Assembly: GCA_002633005.1 (NCBI GenBank)
Contig: NMRA01000115.1
Coordinates: forward strand, 765,965-827,964
DNA: 62,000 nucleotides
Direction: 5' to 3'
Source: Phoronis australis
Lineage: Eukaryota > Phoronida > Phoronidae
The notes below the pieces were generated by a model. It did not search any database. It was not told where the DNA came from and saw only the letters and a list, made by a program, of their open reading frames with translations. Below are positions 15,101 to 27,777 of the stretch, one piece after another (positions within the stretch are counted from its first letter, which is position 1; the number at the start of each line of letters is the position of its first letter). Position numbers and translations under genes: made by a program.

Positions 15101-18100
15101 TCATAGCATATTTGAGAAAACTTCCATGACAATCACCAGAGAGGTACTTACTGGCAGTTTGAGATACTCATTAAAGTACTCCACAAACAGGTCATCAGTG
15201 GCAAGGAACTCTTCCTGGAATTGACAAAAAAGGAACATTTGTTTGATAAAATATAGTTAAGTTATCAAATACTGCAGAGTGCACAAGGAGTAACAAGCCC
15301 ACGGGGGCACATGACTATATCTTTGACGGAGGCACTCGAAAACTGGAAAACACAATTAGAAACTCGTCTGAACTGGAAATTTCGTGGAAAAGTCACAAAT
15401 TGTTCTAGTTTTGTTAGTTAAATAAACCTATTTTATAGACATGCTTGACACTTATCTGTGTTAGTGTGAAATGGCATCTAAAATTCTCCTTGTCATGTTG
15501 TCCAAAATGATCGAAAGCCCATCAGTATATTTTTTGCAAACAAAGTTTTTCAGTACAGTCAACATTAAAAGTTGAATCCTTCTATGGATGTTTAGAGATG
15601 GAAAAAGAAACCTTTCATGCAGTCTGAAAGTGAACCCTTCAGTCAGAGATTAAGTCCGAAAAGATATCCTTCTACAGGTACTTTGTAAGAAAGGCGTCAT
15701 TTTGCAAGAAAACTGGTTGTGAAAAGTCACCCATCTCAACAGCACGTCATGTGTACCTCTACAATGGTAGTAACCCCTTTTCTTTCACAGCCGGCTTGGA
15801 CAACGTGTGTTGCTTGAATGGATTTCTTTTCAACCACAAACAGGTGCCCACATAAAATGAACAAGGCTGCAATTTTAATCCCATAAAGTTCGGTAGCCTT
15901 TCAAAGAAATCATCAGACAAGCCAATGTCACAGCACGAGGCAAATCAATTTTTCAGTCTTTTCACAATGGCCAAGGGTTTTTATTGTAATAAATGCCAGT
16001 GCTTGGACTGAAAAGTAAAACTTTCAGGACAACAATTACAAGAGCGTGGAAACTGGCATAAGGACTGAACCAACTAAAATCTAATTTATCAATACTTTTT
16101 CAAGAAATCTAACCTAATGGAACATTCTACAAATGGCTCTTGGGATACACAAGGTAATTTGTGAGGCATGTAACTTTACATTTTGTTTTAAACTGCACCC
16201 TAACATGTGTTAACACTGTATAAGTTGCAACAGTGCAGGTTGGGTAAAACACAACATAACTGTGTGCATTTCTAATTTAACCAAATTATACATGTTTAGG
16301 GCAACTGCACACAGTAAACACATAGCTAGACTATGTTACTATGTGTTGAGTGGTACAAAATCAACAGAGGAATCCCATAATGGAGGTCAGATAACACATT
16401 TCAAGCAAGTGGCTTGATTAGGAAAAGATCAGTTTGTCTACAGCACTGTAGATAGATTTGGTAAACTAAGCCACCTGATTTTGAGCCGCATGTACATTTC
16501 CTGGTTAGGAAAGTAACGGTTTCCTTTTTGGGTAAGGGTGTGTTAAAAGATGTCAAAGATAATTAGCATGACCGTGTAAACAATAACTCAGATTGTTTTG
16601 GTCAACAGTTTATCAAAAATAGAGCAATTATTACATTAAAAAATAACATGAAAGTTAAGACATAGTAAAAGCAGTTAGATCTGCAATCAGTAAATAATTA
16701 TGGCACATTATGGACACAATAATCTTTCTTTCCAGTGTGACTCAGGTACGGTAAAAATACCCACAAAAACAGGTCTTTTTCAAAGGCTTCTAAGATAGGT
16801 ATGAACGACCCACGATTTCTCAGAATTATTGTCTGGTGATAGCAATGGTATTCATGAAAAAATGAAAAACTGTAATTTCACTTGTCTGCAATGTTGTATC
16901 CTAAACTCTTGAAAATTTACCACACTTGACTACACTTCTGACACAGGGCACTGCTGAAAATTGGCATACCCGCTGATTTAGACAGTGGAATTGAAAAAAG
17001 GGATTCATTTGTTGGGAGCTTAAATGAAAACGTCATCCTTTCGTTTTCTGCCACAAACATCACCAATTTGTGGAGTTTAATTTATAAACCTGATACCTAC
17101 AAGAGAGCCACAAAACTTTCTAAAAGTAGAGGGAGCCACATGACACTCCAACGCTTTCATATCATCAAGCATTTTACCACAGCAGGTCAATAATGAACCA
17201 TGGTATGATAAGGCAGTCACTCTGAATGGGACTTGTTTCATGACTGACATGCATGACATGTTTCCAATTTCACACATGGTAGATTCACATGCATTGACAA
17301 ATTGGTCTTCAGGCTCTAAAAAACGATGGTTTATACTAGTAGATTGGCCATTTTCACAAATCCTTGAATTCAAACAAAACCAATTTGTGAATAAGAAAAG
17401 GGTCCAACAGTATTTATTACTGCTTAAATAGATTTCAAAATAACCATTATTCTGTCTAGGCTGCAGTTTACTTACAAAGTCAAAGTCGTCCACTTGAGGA
17501 GGATCTGAAAATAAAAGAGCATTCATTCAGGTTTTGAGCATGTGAGCAAATTGGTGGCAATGAGGTAGAAGACCACCGTTTTCTCCAACAGATGAAAATC
17601 TACCATCTACAGCTATGAAGTCCAAATCGTGGGCAATTACCATTAGCCACTTTTTGATAACATATCTGTGATACCTGGCACAGGCTTAGACTAACTAATG
17701 AAAAAAGGGGTCAGAAAAAAAGAACAAGTCTAGCTGCTCATATTACGATAAAAACATTGGGGAAAGGATGGGATCATGCCCATTGCAAAAAAAGTCATCT
17801 CCTGGTCAAAACTCATTTTAGAATCACATTTACCCCCCCCCCATTTCAACTCCTTCCAAAGTCACCATCAATTTCACTTTTGGTCCCCTCCATAGCTCCG
17901 TAGTTATTACTTTATCCTACAAGGGTGACAAATATCAGTTAAACACACGATACCTATTATTAACATCCCCACTTGCTGTTCTCACATCTCAAACCCAGAA
18001 CTTACGACAGCCATCATAACAATGGTACCTTACCGAATTAAAGAAATAATTATCAAACAGTAATCAAACTTACCCAGAAACTGCTTCCCTTAAACTTTGC

Positions 18101-21100
18101 ACAAAAAAATTATCGCAATTACCATTTTTCTATTTTTAAAGGCAGATTATGTTGCCATAAATAATGAAACTATACTCAATTTTGTTATGTGACATCTATA
18201 TAATAGAAATAAAACAAACTTAATTTCTTTAATCTCTATTTTGGCTGAAAATTTTGACATTAGACAAAATCTCACTCTTCTAGTGTTCTGAGTATAGCTC
18301 ACCTAATAACGTTTTATGCAGGATACTAAAATTATCGTATAGACCGTTCACAATCAACAACCCTTTAACAAGTGTTCAAACTTCATGCTTCATAAGAAGA
18401 GGTGTGTTGCCACCAAAATAACAGTGTTAAACAACAAAATTCAATGGTTTACATTGGTTTTTCACTGCACCAAAACATGATGAAACAACCAACTGCTGAA
18501 ATATCACTTCAAGATCTAACTATAAAATATTGCGTGCTCATAAGGCAGGGCCCCCACTCATTTNCCCCCCCCCCCCCCAGACAATGCCAATTTCATTAAT
18601 AAAGTGTTGTCAGGATAAAGATTAATGTATCTTAGCAATAGGCATTTATAATGGTTACTCAAGAGCATTTAGATAGAGTGAACAGTAGATTGGTTGTCAT
18701 GGTTACAGAAAGATTTCTTGGTTGAAGTAAGCTGATTTCCTGCATTATTATATGACAAAGAACAATAGTAACATAAAAGCACACATACAAGGTTGAACAA
18801 CTATCATGTTCAGTGTTGGCTCCAGGCTACATTTTTGCATCATTTAACATAACCTAGCTGGTATAAAGACACATATTGACTTTATGGATGCATTACTTTG
18901 GATGCACTTTTTAAAAATTGTAAGTAATTGGACTGAGGAAATGAGAATCAATTGGGGTTTTTGTTATGTTCCTGTAATGTCCATTAATAAATGTGCCTCA
19001 GAAATTGACTCCCATAATGCATTATTCATCATTCTATGCCAGTGTACTCATTTTGGCATGTCTTCAAGAAACTGAAATTGACTTCAATAATTTTGGAAGT
19101 TTAATGAACCCCAGTGTTTGGAATTGTAATGCAAACACTTCATATGAACCCATACATTTGGCTTAACAGACACCACTGAAATTCATCTTTAGAATCATGG
19201 CAAGATTCTGTTCTACTCAGTTTAGTCCTTGGAACACCTTCTATACGCTTAAAGTTTCCAAATGGGTTTGTCCCCGCACAAATCTAAATTTATACAGTAC
19301 TATAGTAGTTCGGATTATTCATCGCCCAGGAGCACTAAAGTTTGCAAATTCAGTCAGGAATAATCCCTGCTGAGCTAGGGGGTTTAAGGTCATGTAGGAC
19401 CTCATTGGCAGGTTTGCGCATTCAGCCAAGTACGTACCTACAAACTTACAGATTTTAGCTCAGCAAAGGTATAAGTTATTATATTTTCTAAAACTAGAAT
19501 GCCTGAAGAATTTGATCTTTAACGTTTTACTAATCGGCATTAATTAGGAAACGTGACGTCTTTTTAGTAAAATTTAGCAAAAGAAAGAATGTTACAATAA
19601 TACCAAACAACAGTAGCATCATCAAATTTCATTTAATAAAATGTTCAAGACAAGATCTTAAAAATGCTGTTACACTTTTACATCATATCATTTTCATTTT
19701 TTGAGTTATAACCTATTTCTTATAGCCCCTCATGCAAAAGCGCAACATTAAAAAAAAACAATAATTCCTTACAGAATTTTGAGCATAGTGCATAAAGTAT
19801 AGTATCTGAACGTTTCGTATGCATGCAGTCAGCCATTTCTGAGAAAATATGTTTCAAAGTTAACCAAATTTTTCTAGGGTCCTACATTTTTCAGAAGTTA
19901 GGGGTGGCCGTTAACATTGACCCTTGATTCTCCCAATGGCTGAACCACTTTTACACACAAGTACAGTAATTTTAAAATGGACATTAGTCAAAAAAAAGTT
20001 TAAAATCGTCTTCAGTAGTCCTCGTTTTTCTACTCAAATCTACCAGGGTGCTATGGAAACTGCTCTGTCTTAATAAAAAGTGCAACAGGCTTGTATTCCC
20101 ATAACAGATTACCCTAATCTTTTGCTAATTTTGGACAAAAATAATTGCCAAAATCACATTCTTTTTTCATTTTTCAAGGGCCTCTAGTATTTTTGAAACT
20201 TTGTCTGATGGTAGTTAATGTACAAAACATTATTGGCACCGGAGGAGGGCAAAATGGGTGGCAGCCTAGGGGCACTTAACAATGAATAGAAGTGAAAAAA
20301 GCCAAAGTGAACAGCTTGTTGTTGAAGGCCACAAGGGTGGTTGGAGGCAGAGGGGATATTGGACACTTAATAAAAACAATAGGTGCAAAAACCTAAACCA
20401 AAACACAAATTTGTTGTCCTTGATAGTTACCACTACACGCAACATTGATTATCTAAATTAGGAAGGATGTTGCGTTATAAAGGGATGCGTGTTAATGCGT
20501 CTCAATGCGCCTACAAATTTTGCTTTATCCAAAGAGAAGGCTTAACTGGTCATAAGCATGTTTCTAAGGAAGCTCTCCTAATCCTTAATCAAATTCATAA
20601 ATCATTCAACTCACAATCAACCACAAATTATCCAGACAGGGCAAACAAGATTCCATAGTACTAATTCCCAGTTTTGTTATCTCCAATAGCTCACTAGAAA
20701 GACATTTTTCAAACACCCCAATTTAAAAGTAAACACAAAGGTGTGGAGCAGAAGAAAACAGTATATGTTGTGCTTCAAAATATTCACTTGATCTTAGTGA
20801 TCCAAAACCAATTACACAAAAAGTCTCCAGTATGAAACAGTCTCCAAAATTTGGAACAACTCAATTCAAGCCGAAATTTTCTTGGTTATGAAGATGGGCG
20901 TGGGCGATTTGGTGTTCATCACATTTCTATCAATAAGAGGATTTTTATGATTTTTTTATTTAACAGCTCATAAGTTGCATAAAACGAAAACTGTGACAGC
21001 ATTTTTGAGATTTCATCTCAAACAATTGTATCAAGCAAAATTTGGTCATGTTTTGCAACCGATGCTCCATTATTTTTTGTTATATTTTACTAAAAAGACA

Positions 21101-24100
21101 TGATCATGTGACTAAATTACTAGCAGATTGGTAGAAAGTCTAAACGGCCTTTTCTCATAAAATCTGAGGTATATTCATAATATATTTTACTTAGTATGCA
21201 ATGGTTTGATAGTATTATTGATATTAATACTTTATTAGCAGATTGCTGATATCTATAGAAATTTGTTTTAGCTTTCACTTGAGTCAGTGGCCCATGGACT
21301 GCATCCACATGTTTTGATGAACTCCAAAGTAAACTAGATTATGTAATGGTCATTCACAAAATGATTGCCTTGAGACAAGCAACAAGACTCCAATTTTCTG
21401 TTAAATGACCTCAATCTTAGTTGCCTTCTGAAGTTGACATCCTCCTGTCTGTGTAGGGAGTGGGGGTTAGGTCCTAGCCATCTATGGTGGCAATTACGAA
21501 TAAAAAGTTAGACCTACCAACGTATACAGGCCCAATGAAATAGCTCATTGTATACTAGGCAGGCCAAGATGATATGGCACCCTCTTGCAATAACTTCTCT
21601 GAACTATGATTCCGAAGTTGATGTGATGATTCACGCTCAAATTCACAGTTAACATCAAAGCTTTGAAAGCGAAATTAACTGTATAGGAATGGGCCTAAAA
21701 ATCAACTTTTACAGGCTTTTTGTTTTCAGAAAATATGTACTTTTACTAAGTTAAAATCTATAGTTTTGTAGATAAATACGGCTAAATACATCAGCAAATG
21801 GACAAGGTCCCTGGGCATAACCTTAACTTAATACATGACCCAAATAACATCAGGAGTACACTAGCACTAATTATCCGCAGATGTTATCAGTTTTTAATGG
21901 ATTATCATCTTCATCAAAGGACCAATGATAATAAGGCATGATCTAATATGAATACTGGAGCAACTGGAAACAACAGAATGTAGGCGCTGGATGGTGGCTA
22001 GCATGTGGATATAGCTTGCAGGGCAGTAACCCAACTAGTTGTCCAGTGTGGAACTCCACATTCACTAGGTAGTGTTAGTGAATACAGGTCCCTCTTTTTG
22101 GCATCTGAATAGATTGCTAACTGCACCTATAAGTCTTCAGCAATGGGGACATTCGCATGATAAGAGCTGGGGAGGGGGCATTTACTAGAAACTTGGGTAG
22201 GTATATTTCAAAAAAATTTCATGTGAATGGGTCACTTTTCAAACAGGTTACAGGCATTATGCGTTTAGCGGTGTGATTTTGACCATATCGAGGATTTCAG
22301 ATGCCTCTTCTTAAATAGCCAAGAGTACTGTAATGGGAATGGAAAGTGATTACATTGTGCCCCCCAGCAACCACTCCAAACTGGAGACTAGGCAGTAGCT
22401 CTTGTACCAACATATTAGTTCAAATCGGCAGAATTCAACAAAAGCAACTTTATTAAAATATAAAGCTCATGCTACATTCCATTTGTGTACCATATAGATT
22501 AGCCCTGGCGTTTCTTTTTCGATATCAAAGAATAACTGGGAATTTTCCAGCTACAACTTTTGACTAAACGTATTTTCCCATTGAGAAGTGACAAGAGTTA
22601 AAACCAAAATGACAAAATTTCCTGGACTGCCTCAATACAGTGACATCACAGTTTCCGTTCCCATTCCACTTCCAGTATTTTCCACACACACTGGTGGAAG
22701 TCCAGCATCCAAACCCAAAGGCTATAAAACAGCTCCATATCAATAAAAAGGGCAAGTCAAAAGACTCAGCCTAGAGATTTATGTCCTAGTGAAAAACATG
22801 AGCATTAACACACCAGAATGAAATCAATTGCATATGAATGAAAAGCCACCATTCATTAGGTTTAATTAACCTAATAATCAATAACCCTTTGTACAACTAT
22901 ACATTATGATTAGAAACCTAGGGCTACATCAGGATTGGAAAAAAAAACATCCAGCGAATACTCAGATTTTATAAAGACTTGATTTGAAATTTTATACCAA
23001 CCAATTTGCTACACATGCAGTTCTCAGAAATTATGTCATTAACAAATCCAATTTTTGACCGGCATATCTAACACAACCTGTCTGAAATAGTGGTGTATAA
23101 AAAACAATGAAGGAAACCACAAACATTTATTCAGCTTTGGAGTATCAAGAAGAAAACAACCAGTGAATTGAAATAGGTAAACACTACGGCCAATCAGATG
23201 CTGTAAATCCCACTTGGTATCAGTATGTCCCAAATTCCACCCCCCCCCCTCTTCCATAGGAAGTGTGCATCATCCTTGCTCGTGGTTCTCATTCAGTGTC
23301 CAAGCGAGTGCTCAGCAGACGTGAAAGTCATGCGAGACATCACGAGAGATCACCATTCCTGCAATGGTGGTTTTGGCCATAGGAACGGAGTTTGATCATT
23401 GGACCTAAGCATGTGCTGTAGAATTTGCAATGTTAATGAATTTCGACTGATCAGGACTAACTATGAGACTTGTCGTTGCATACTGTCATTTCAAACTTAC
23501 AATTGTAGGAGAAGAACGGATTACATGATTGAACAAGTTTTCGCAGTGTCAGCCACTTCTGAGTTTAGACATGCATGTGAAGCGAAATATGTAATTTATG
23601 CTACTGGAGATTGATCACTGACTGATTTCCAAGAAAATTGCATCATCCTCTGAAATTGCTGTTAAACGACAACTCCAGGGCCTTAGACGACGAGTCGGAC
23701 ACTTTATTCAAATCAGACTGTGACAAATGTAATCAAGGCGGGGCTGTTAAACGACAACTCCAGGGCCTTAGACGACGAGTCGGACACTTTATTCAAATCA
23801 GACTGTGACAAATGTAATCAAGGCGGGGTTCCCATATAGCCTCTCTGATACCCATTATGACCTTTACTCGTGATGCAGGGAGTTGTTATTCATGAACGCC
23901 GACAGAGGGCAACGCAATTTTCGCCAAAGTCAGTCTGCCTGTCATCAACCACAGTAGGAGCCAGGAGGCAGCTCCACAAGGTTGGGAGAAGAACTTGAGT
24001 TAAGAGGTGTTTTATCATTAATCTATGTATTAAGTATATCACCTGGAATAATGATATGTCTATCATCTAATCCACTGATTTTACACTATAACCACACGGA

Positions 24101-27100
24101 TCGTCAATTTCCTCACCTGGTGTTGCCTAGCGCAAATGAAAACCTTTTTAGCATGCAATGAGAACAATGATGGTAAAATAATTTTGATGTGATTTGATAG
24201 ATGCCACAGTAGCTGTGGAGTTGCAACCTCGCGTATTGTGTGGCATTATGGGAAAGCCTCAGTGAACATCGAGAGGCAGTATGGTAATTCAATGTGGACC
24301 CAGATTGCCTCTCCATTCTTGAAAGCTGCATGCTGACCCAATCAAACACTAGTTTAAGTCTAACATTTGAAAATTCAACTCAACAGAAGAATACAGTTTG
24401 CTCATCAATACAAACAAAGAAAAATAAGACAAATATGGCTGTGATAAATTCACGAATTTTGGACAAGAATAAATGCCAAAACTAATTATCTTTTATTTTC
24501 AAAGGCTTCAAACATTGTTGCAAATGCCCACAATTTCACATAAAACTCAAAAAAGGAATTTATTTTTGGGAATGTGTGAAAAATTCACCTCTACCATATA
24601 TTCTGTTCTATAATGGTGAGACTTTACATTGTGTACAATGAATTCACCCCTACATTGTGTAGACCTATTAGCTACTATCCATAGGTCACCAGAGTGTTAT
24701 GTTTGGTTTAGAATGGATATACCTGCTCAGGTAGAAAAGCAAACAGTAGTGACAATGACTGAACACAAGGATAACTGTTCCCAATGGACTCAACACAAAG
24801 TGGGTCTGTGATTGGTATTTGCTGGATTTGATGTGGACCCAGATAAAAAGGATCAGCAACACATGTAGGCTGATCTTCCACAAACCACAGTCTGCACAGT
24901 GCTCACCATAAAATCTCCCCCAATTTCCCAAGCAAAAATATTTGCCAAAGTAGATAGTCTTCCATTTTTCAATAGTTAGTTCTCGGATTATTGGGAATGA
25001 CCAGTAATTTTTCAGAACTTGACAACTGTTAAATTATTGACGTTTTATGAACAAAATGAGTGATTGAGAATTCATTTGTGCTAAATTGGTGAGATTTTGT
25101 GGTAGGGAAAGGAAGGGGGAGATAATAATATTAAAAATGAAATAGTACCTACCCAGCTGAGGTACCTGAGAAGACAAAACTCCAGCTCTTAACACCCCTT
25201 CTTACATGACTGCCTCCACCCCNCCCCCCGGAAATCAGATGATTTACTGTAGCTGTGTGAGAAGACCATCATGGCATTATGGCCATAACATAATTCTCCG
25301 AAGGAAAATAAAAATGAAGCCGGTGACAGGCATGAACTATGTGAACTGAGAATGACAAAACATATGTCTATGATATCATTAGGATACCAAATTTTAAACC
25401 TCAGAAGCTAGAAACCATCTTAACTCCTGAATACCATTGAGTCGCTATATTAGCTATTGATAACAAGAAACCATGGCTTACTGGCATTTTCTACTGTTTT
25501 ATTTTTGTTGGTGGTCAGAGGGGGCCCGAACCCATCATCCAAGTCTGCCCATGTGCCTCTGTAAAAGCAGTCACTAAGTAATTGCAGCCATTGGCCATTG
25601 AGCAAAAATGATTTTATGGAAACCAAAGCTTCCAGCGAGATGTCCATTTCATTCTAACTCCATTTGTTTCGTCAGTCCAATTCAACTCATTTACTGCTAT
25701 AAATATCTGCAACAAGTCAGATTTTTACTTTACTTCACTTTGAATCATACCCATTCTTTGATCTCTAACTCCTTTCCTTCCAGTGGAATACAAAAGTTCA
25801 AGCAACCAGGTAGTATTTACATAGAAACGTAGGATGAACATAGGATACCTAAGTTTTTATAAATCAAACAAAACCTGATCTCTATACCATCGAACCTGTG
25901 TTGTCAAGTGGCTTGGCAAACCTCAGGTTTGTTCAATTAAAACATGATCGATTTAACAAAAATGACGTGTTTTTTTCATTTATAAAATGATCTCATAAAG
26001 CCTTAATTTGTCAAATGTAAACCAGTGTTCAAATAGAGTCAAGTGAAACTTAAGCTGACATTTGTAAGTCTGTGATCATTTCTGAAACTTGAGTGACTAG
26101 ATCACCATCATTAATATAGATTCAGTTTTGCAAACAGATCTTATTAGTTAGTGAAATTAAAACTATGTAAACCAATGATTTTTTTTTTAAACCTGGACAA
26201 TAGGGTCACCATCTTATTTGTCTGGATTCAGCTTTGTCAAAGGAGCTTATTACCTTCAAGTTGGTGAAATCATGACAAAGTAAACACACGATCCAAACTA
26301 AAACCCTTTCTCAACTTTAACTCAGTGGTTACATTTTGAAATTTATACCGGGTTCGCATCCAGGCTAAAATACTAGTACTTTTTGCTAGCCACAAAAACG
26401 CAAACTGAACAGTCCCAAGGGTCACTTTTGCAGAGGTGCGAGTTATCCAAAAACTTCTGGCATTTTTGCTGGCACTTTAGAAGCCAGACGGCTTACTTTA
26501 AAGGACACATATGAACAGTAATCAGAAGCCTTTGTTCCACCATTCCTTCAATTAATTCATGGCAGAGAGTGAACATGTTTTGAAATCAATTTTTCGCTCA
26601 AAAGCAACTTGAGTGGTGAGGAAACAAACCAACTGCTGGTGAAAATTACCCCATTGCAAATAGCTTGCCTGTCTGGCTAAAATGCTTAAAGCATTCTCGC
26701 TAACATTTTAGCCATTAACAGTGCCAGCGTTTTCACCACTCATGTGAACATAGTATAATAGTTTAAAAGTAGTTTTTCATCTGAATCACCGTTTTACAGT
26801 AAAAAAATACATTTCGAGATAATTGCGAGTGGGAATTAGTCCATGCAGCCAGCAGAGCAGGTGGCTACAATGCAAGTAGTCTAAACTGAAGAGTTTCAGG
26901 TTTGACTCTCTGGAACTGAACCTGGAAAATGACTTTTCTGACTGATAATGTCACTTTAACAATTTATCTCATCTAGTAGGGAGGGTCAAGATATACAATC
27001 TACATAGTTTTCCTATAAATCCTCTCACTACACAAATACATTCTTGGTCCCACTCTGTCCACAACTAAACTTAAACATTTGGCAAGGGGCTAATCCCCAG

Positions 27101-27777
27101 CTCAGGTACTATTTGCACAATCAAGTATAGTCTGCTAATGGACTAAATTGGTATATTAAACTGCAGGTAATACCCACAATAGATGCTGAGTTTAAATAGA
27201 GACTAACCATAATAGTCTATATCGATTTATAACTAATAGGACTTACTGGCTTCTGGTGTAGTCAGTCAGTTGAGGATCAATTTATTGAGACTGCATGCAT
27301 ATTTGGTAACTCAATAGTGTGAGATGTTTTCTTACATATCTTGTTTAGCTGGGGTAGTAAATCACTTACAGAAAATTAATGTTCACAAATACAAACTTGA
27401 CAAATGCAATATGATCATTTCACATTCAGATATCCTAACATGTTACCACATGAAGCCAGTCCTCTTGGATATTTTTTTTTTCATACTGTGGTCTTTGTAT
27501 GCCTAAATCGATTAAGTTTCATGTAGGCCTAGAGTGAAATTTAATCTCACAAAGAAAACTTATAATATTGGCCTAAATAACATTAAAATGCATGTCATTT
27601 TTACAACTTTTACAGTAGGCTTTTTGAAGATCTGAACTAGGAACGGTTGCAGTCATGGGTCCAGAATTTCTTTGACAAAAATTAAGCAGTGTCCATACAA
27701 TGTTTACTGTTAAAATAAAGCTCAAAGAAACAGTAAAACTTACCAGACTTAATGATAAGTTCTTTGACTTTCTTCAT
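3045..27777 (-). CDS. RGS22: Regulator of G-protein signalling 22-like protein, 14 exons, 1275 aa
   Basis: CDS is the join of complement exons 27744-27777, 17476-17504, 15152-15214, 14196-14426, 12665-13884, 11590-11751, 10993-11200, 9701-10528, 8684-8785, 7787-7981, 6761-6844, 4563-4892, 3589-3816 and 3045-3158. All junctions are GT-AG and all phases match, giving 3828 nt. The product has an N-terminal block at about residues 12-110, an acidic disordered stretch at about 440-480, and three RGS-like modules at about 495-580, 898-1030 and 1075-1215. A Ser/Arg/Pro-rich low-complexity linker (about 680-890) separates the first two modules. Length matches the family (human RGS22 is about 1260 residues). 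By family knowledge, RGS22 is a testis-enriched cytoplasmic or nuclear protein that binds G-alpha subunits of the 12/13 and q/11 classes; GAP activity is not proven by sequence. No frame breaks are seen. The last exon is the least certain. Confidence 0.9.
3589..3816 (-). CDS. RGS22: RGS22-like exon 13
   Basis: 228 nt, phase 0/0, acceptor TTTACAG and donor GTAACT. It encodes residues 1163-1238 (VMEAGGGWGKLLNDRPPTES... to RKKTQHIYK) and closes RGS module 3. If the donor were ignored, the frame would run ten more codons to a TGA at 3556. The spliced form is preferred because a phase-matched exon follows. Confidence 0.88.
4563..4892 (-). CDS. RGS22: RGS22-like exon 12
   Basis: 330 nt, phase 0/0, acceptor TTTTCAG and donor GTATGT. 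It encodes residues 1053-1162, starting RPVTPDEMEGYKDPEY. It contains the clearest RGS core of the protein (LIHHRIELEHFREFLAENYA, then DLLCWMDIEAF), the signature helices of RGS module 3. Confidence 0.92.
6761..6844 (-). CDS. RGS22: RGS22-like exon 11
   Basis: 84 nt, phase 0/0, acceptor CCACTAG and donor GTTAGT. It encodes VELVDVTRHLETKNKYVI... to GLIKE, a linker between RGS modules 2 and 3. It was found from splice sites and phase, since it is too short to stand out as an open frame. Confidence 0.82.
7787..7981 (-). CDS. RGS22: RGS22-like exon 10
   Basis: 195 nt, phase 0/0, acceptor TTTCAG and donor GTGAGA. It encodes residues 960-1024 (SIYSRYTVLTGPNYVQCG... to DKLTYSK), the C-terminal helices of RGS module 2. 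The longer open frame at 7881-8408 overlaps in another frame and is a shadow. Confidence 0.88.
8684..8785 (-). CDS. RGS22: RGS22-like exon 9
   Basis: 102 nt, phase 0/0, acceptor TTAACCAG and donor GTGAGT. It encodes LWLNCIDVWQEVQEYHKLFY and onward to RKKAR, a core helix of RGS module 2. It carries the typical aromatic/acidic 'FW..D...' pattern in the form LWLNCIDVWQ. Confidence 0.88.
9701..10528 (-). CDS. RGS22: RGS22-like exon 8
   Basis: 828 nt, phase 0/0, acceptor TTTCTAG and donor GTGAGT. It encodes residues 650-925. The exon starts SKPKSPRELPLPVMKPAIPQ and has repeated short RPxS/SRxGS-type motifs, a likely disordered, phosphorylatable linker. It ends in the first helix of RGS module 2 (MEGLLEALNSEGNAGKFLRD). 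The antisense frame at 9891-10394 is a shadow of this Ser/Pro-rich coding sequence. Confidence 0.9.
10993..11200 (-). CDS. RGS22: RGS22-like exon 7
   Basis: 208 nt: one base finishing the Trp codon, then 69 codons starting SPRFLIQQTSQINPDKNPIY and rich in Arg/Gln/Pro. The acceptor is TACACAG and the donor GTATTT. The correct frame is set by the split Trp; an open frame beginning at 11212 is a different, incorrect frame. Confidence 0.85.
11455..11480. repeat. TTATTG hexanucleotide microsatellite
   Basis: Four tandem copies of a TTATTG-type unit in the intron between exons 6 and 7 of the RGS22-like gene. Confidence 0.85.
11590..11751 (-). CDS. RGS22: RGS22-like exon 6
   Basis: 162 nt: one base completing the Ala split with exon 5, 53 codons, then two bases of a Trp split with exon 7. 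The acceptor is TTTCTACAG and the donor GTAAGA. It encodes WEDAIREQYQRTGGIYELGN and a Gln/Leu-rich helix, completing RGS module 1. Confidence 0.88.
12665..13884 (-). CDS. RGS22: RGS22-like exon 5 (large central exon)
   Basis: 1220 nt, entering at phase 0 and leaving two bases over. It encodes residues 120-525 plus a split Ala. It begins TLNKEQGIHWIKAERLPSF, then runs through disordered Ser/Pro/Thr sequence, an EVEVEEPKK acidic region and a DDDYEDED run. It ends in the first helices of RGS module 1 (DAFKKFLQGTAGEKYLNFW), continued by exon 6. Several antisense open frames over this exon are shadows. Confidence 0.92.
14196..14426 (-). CDS. RGS22: RGS22-like exon 4
   Basis: 231 nt, phase 0/0, acceptor CTTTCAG and donor GTGTGT. 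It encodes residues 43-119, starting TFPEPLHFNKETGGFEVLD and ending near a Thr/Glu-rich segment. The N-terminal RGS22 homology block continues here. Flanking in-frame sequence is intron read-through. Confidence 0.88.
15152..15214 (-). CDS. RGS22: RGS22-like exon 3
   Basis: 63 nt, phase 0 at both ends, acceptor TTCCAG and donor GTAAGT. It encodes EEFLATDDLFVEYFNEYLKLP, the conserved N-terminal helix region that recurs in RGS22 proteins. The reading continues directly into the TFPEPLHFN motif of exon 4. Confidence 0.88.
17476..17504 (-). CDS. RGS22: RGS22-like exon 2
   Basis: A 29-nt micro-exon encoding DPPQVDDFDF (the first Asp codon is split with exon 1). The acceptor is TTTTCAG and the donor GTAAGT. 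It supplies the acidic lead-in to the N-terminal conserved block. It was recognised because its phases join exons 1 and 3 exactly. Confidence 0.8.
23658..23827. repeat. exact 85-bp tandem duplication
   Basis: Two adjacent copies of an 85-bp unit (23658-23742 and 23743-23827) with no visible difference, in intron 1 of the RGS22-like gene. The unit contains GACGACGAGTCGGACACT. Perfect identity implies either a recent event or an assembly artefact. Confidence 0.9.
27088..27405. repeat. duplicated block A, copy 1
   Basis: Nearly identical to 48858-49140 over its centre, including GCACAATCAAGTATAGTCTG and the following bases, with small indels. Same orientation. It lies in intron 1 of the RGS22-like gene and is the left-most part of the segmental duplication. 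Confidence 0.85.
27744..27777 (-). CDS. RGS22: RGS22-like exon 1 (start exon)
   Basis: The start codon is at 27777-27775, followed by MKKVKELIIKS and one base of a split Asp codon, then a strong donor GTAAGT. The phase-1 end matches exon 2, which begins with the remaining two bases. The exon is only 34 coding bases, so the start rests on this phase match and on the N-terminal homology that begins in exons 2-3. Confidence 0.75.

Larger units (their letters stand above)
17505..27743 (-). other. RGS22-like intron 1 (10.2 kb)
   Basis: The largest intron of the gene. It holds no recognisable coding exon. Visible features are poly-C tracts (about 17831-17842, 18564-18580, 23239-23251, 25215-25228) with two isolated ambiguous bases (18564, 25223), an exact 85-bp tandem duplication at 23658-23827, and a block at 27088-27405 that recurs at 48858-49140. 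Short open frames here have no splice context and no family resemblance. Confidence 0.6.

Noticed and set aside
26840-26915. tRNA-like segment with GGTTTGACTCTC B-box resemblance
   Set aside because: No cloverleaf could be drawn and the A-box match is poor; at most an old SINE trace.
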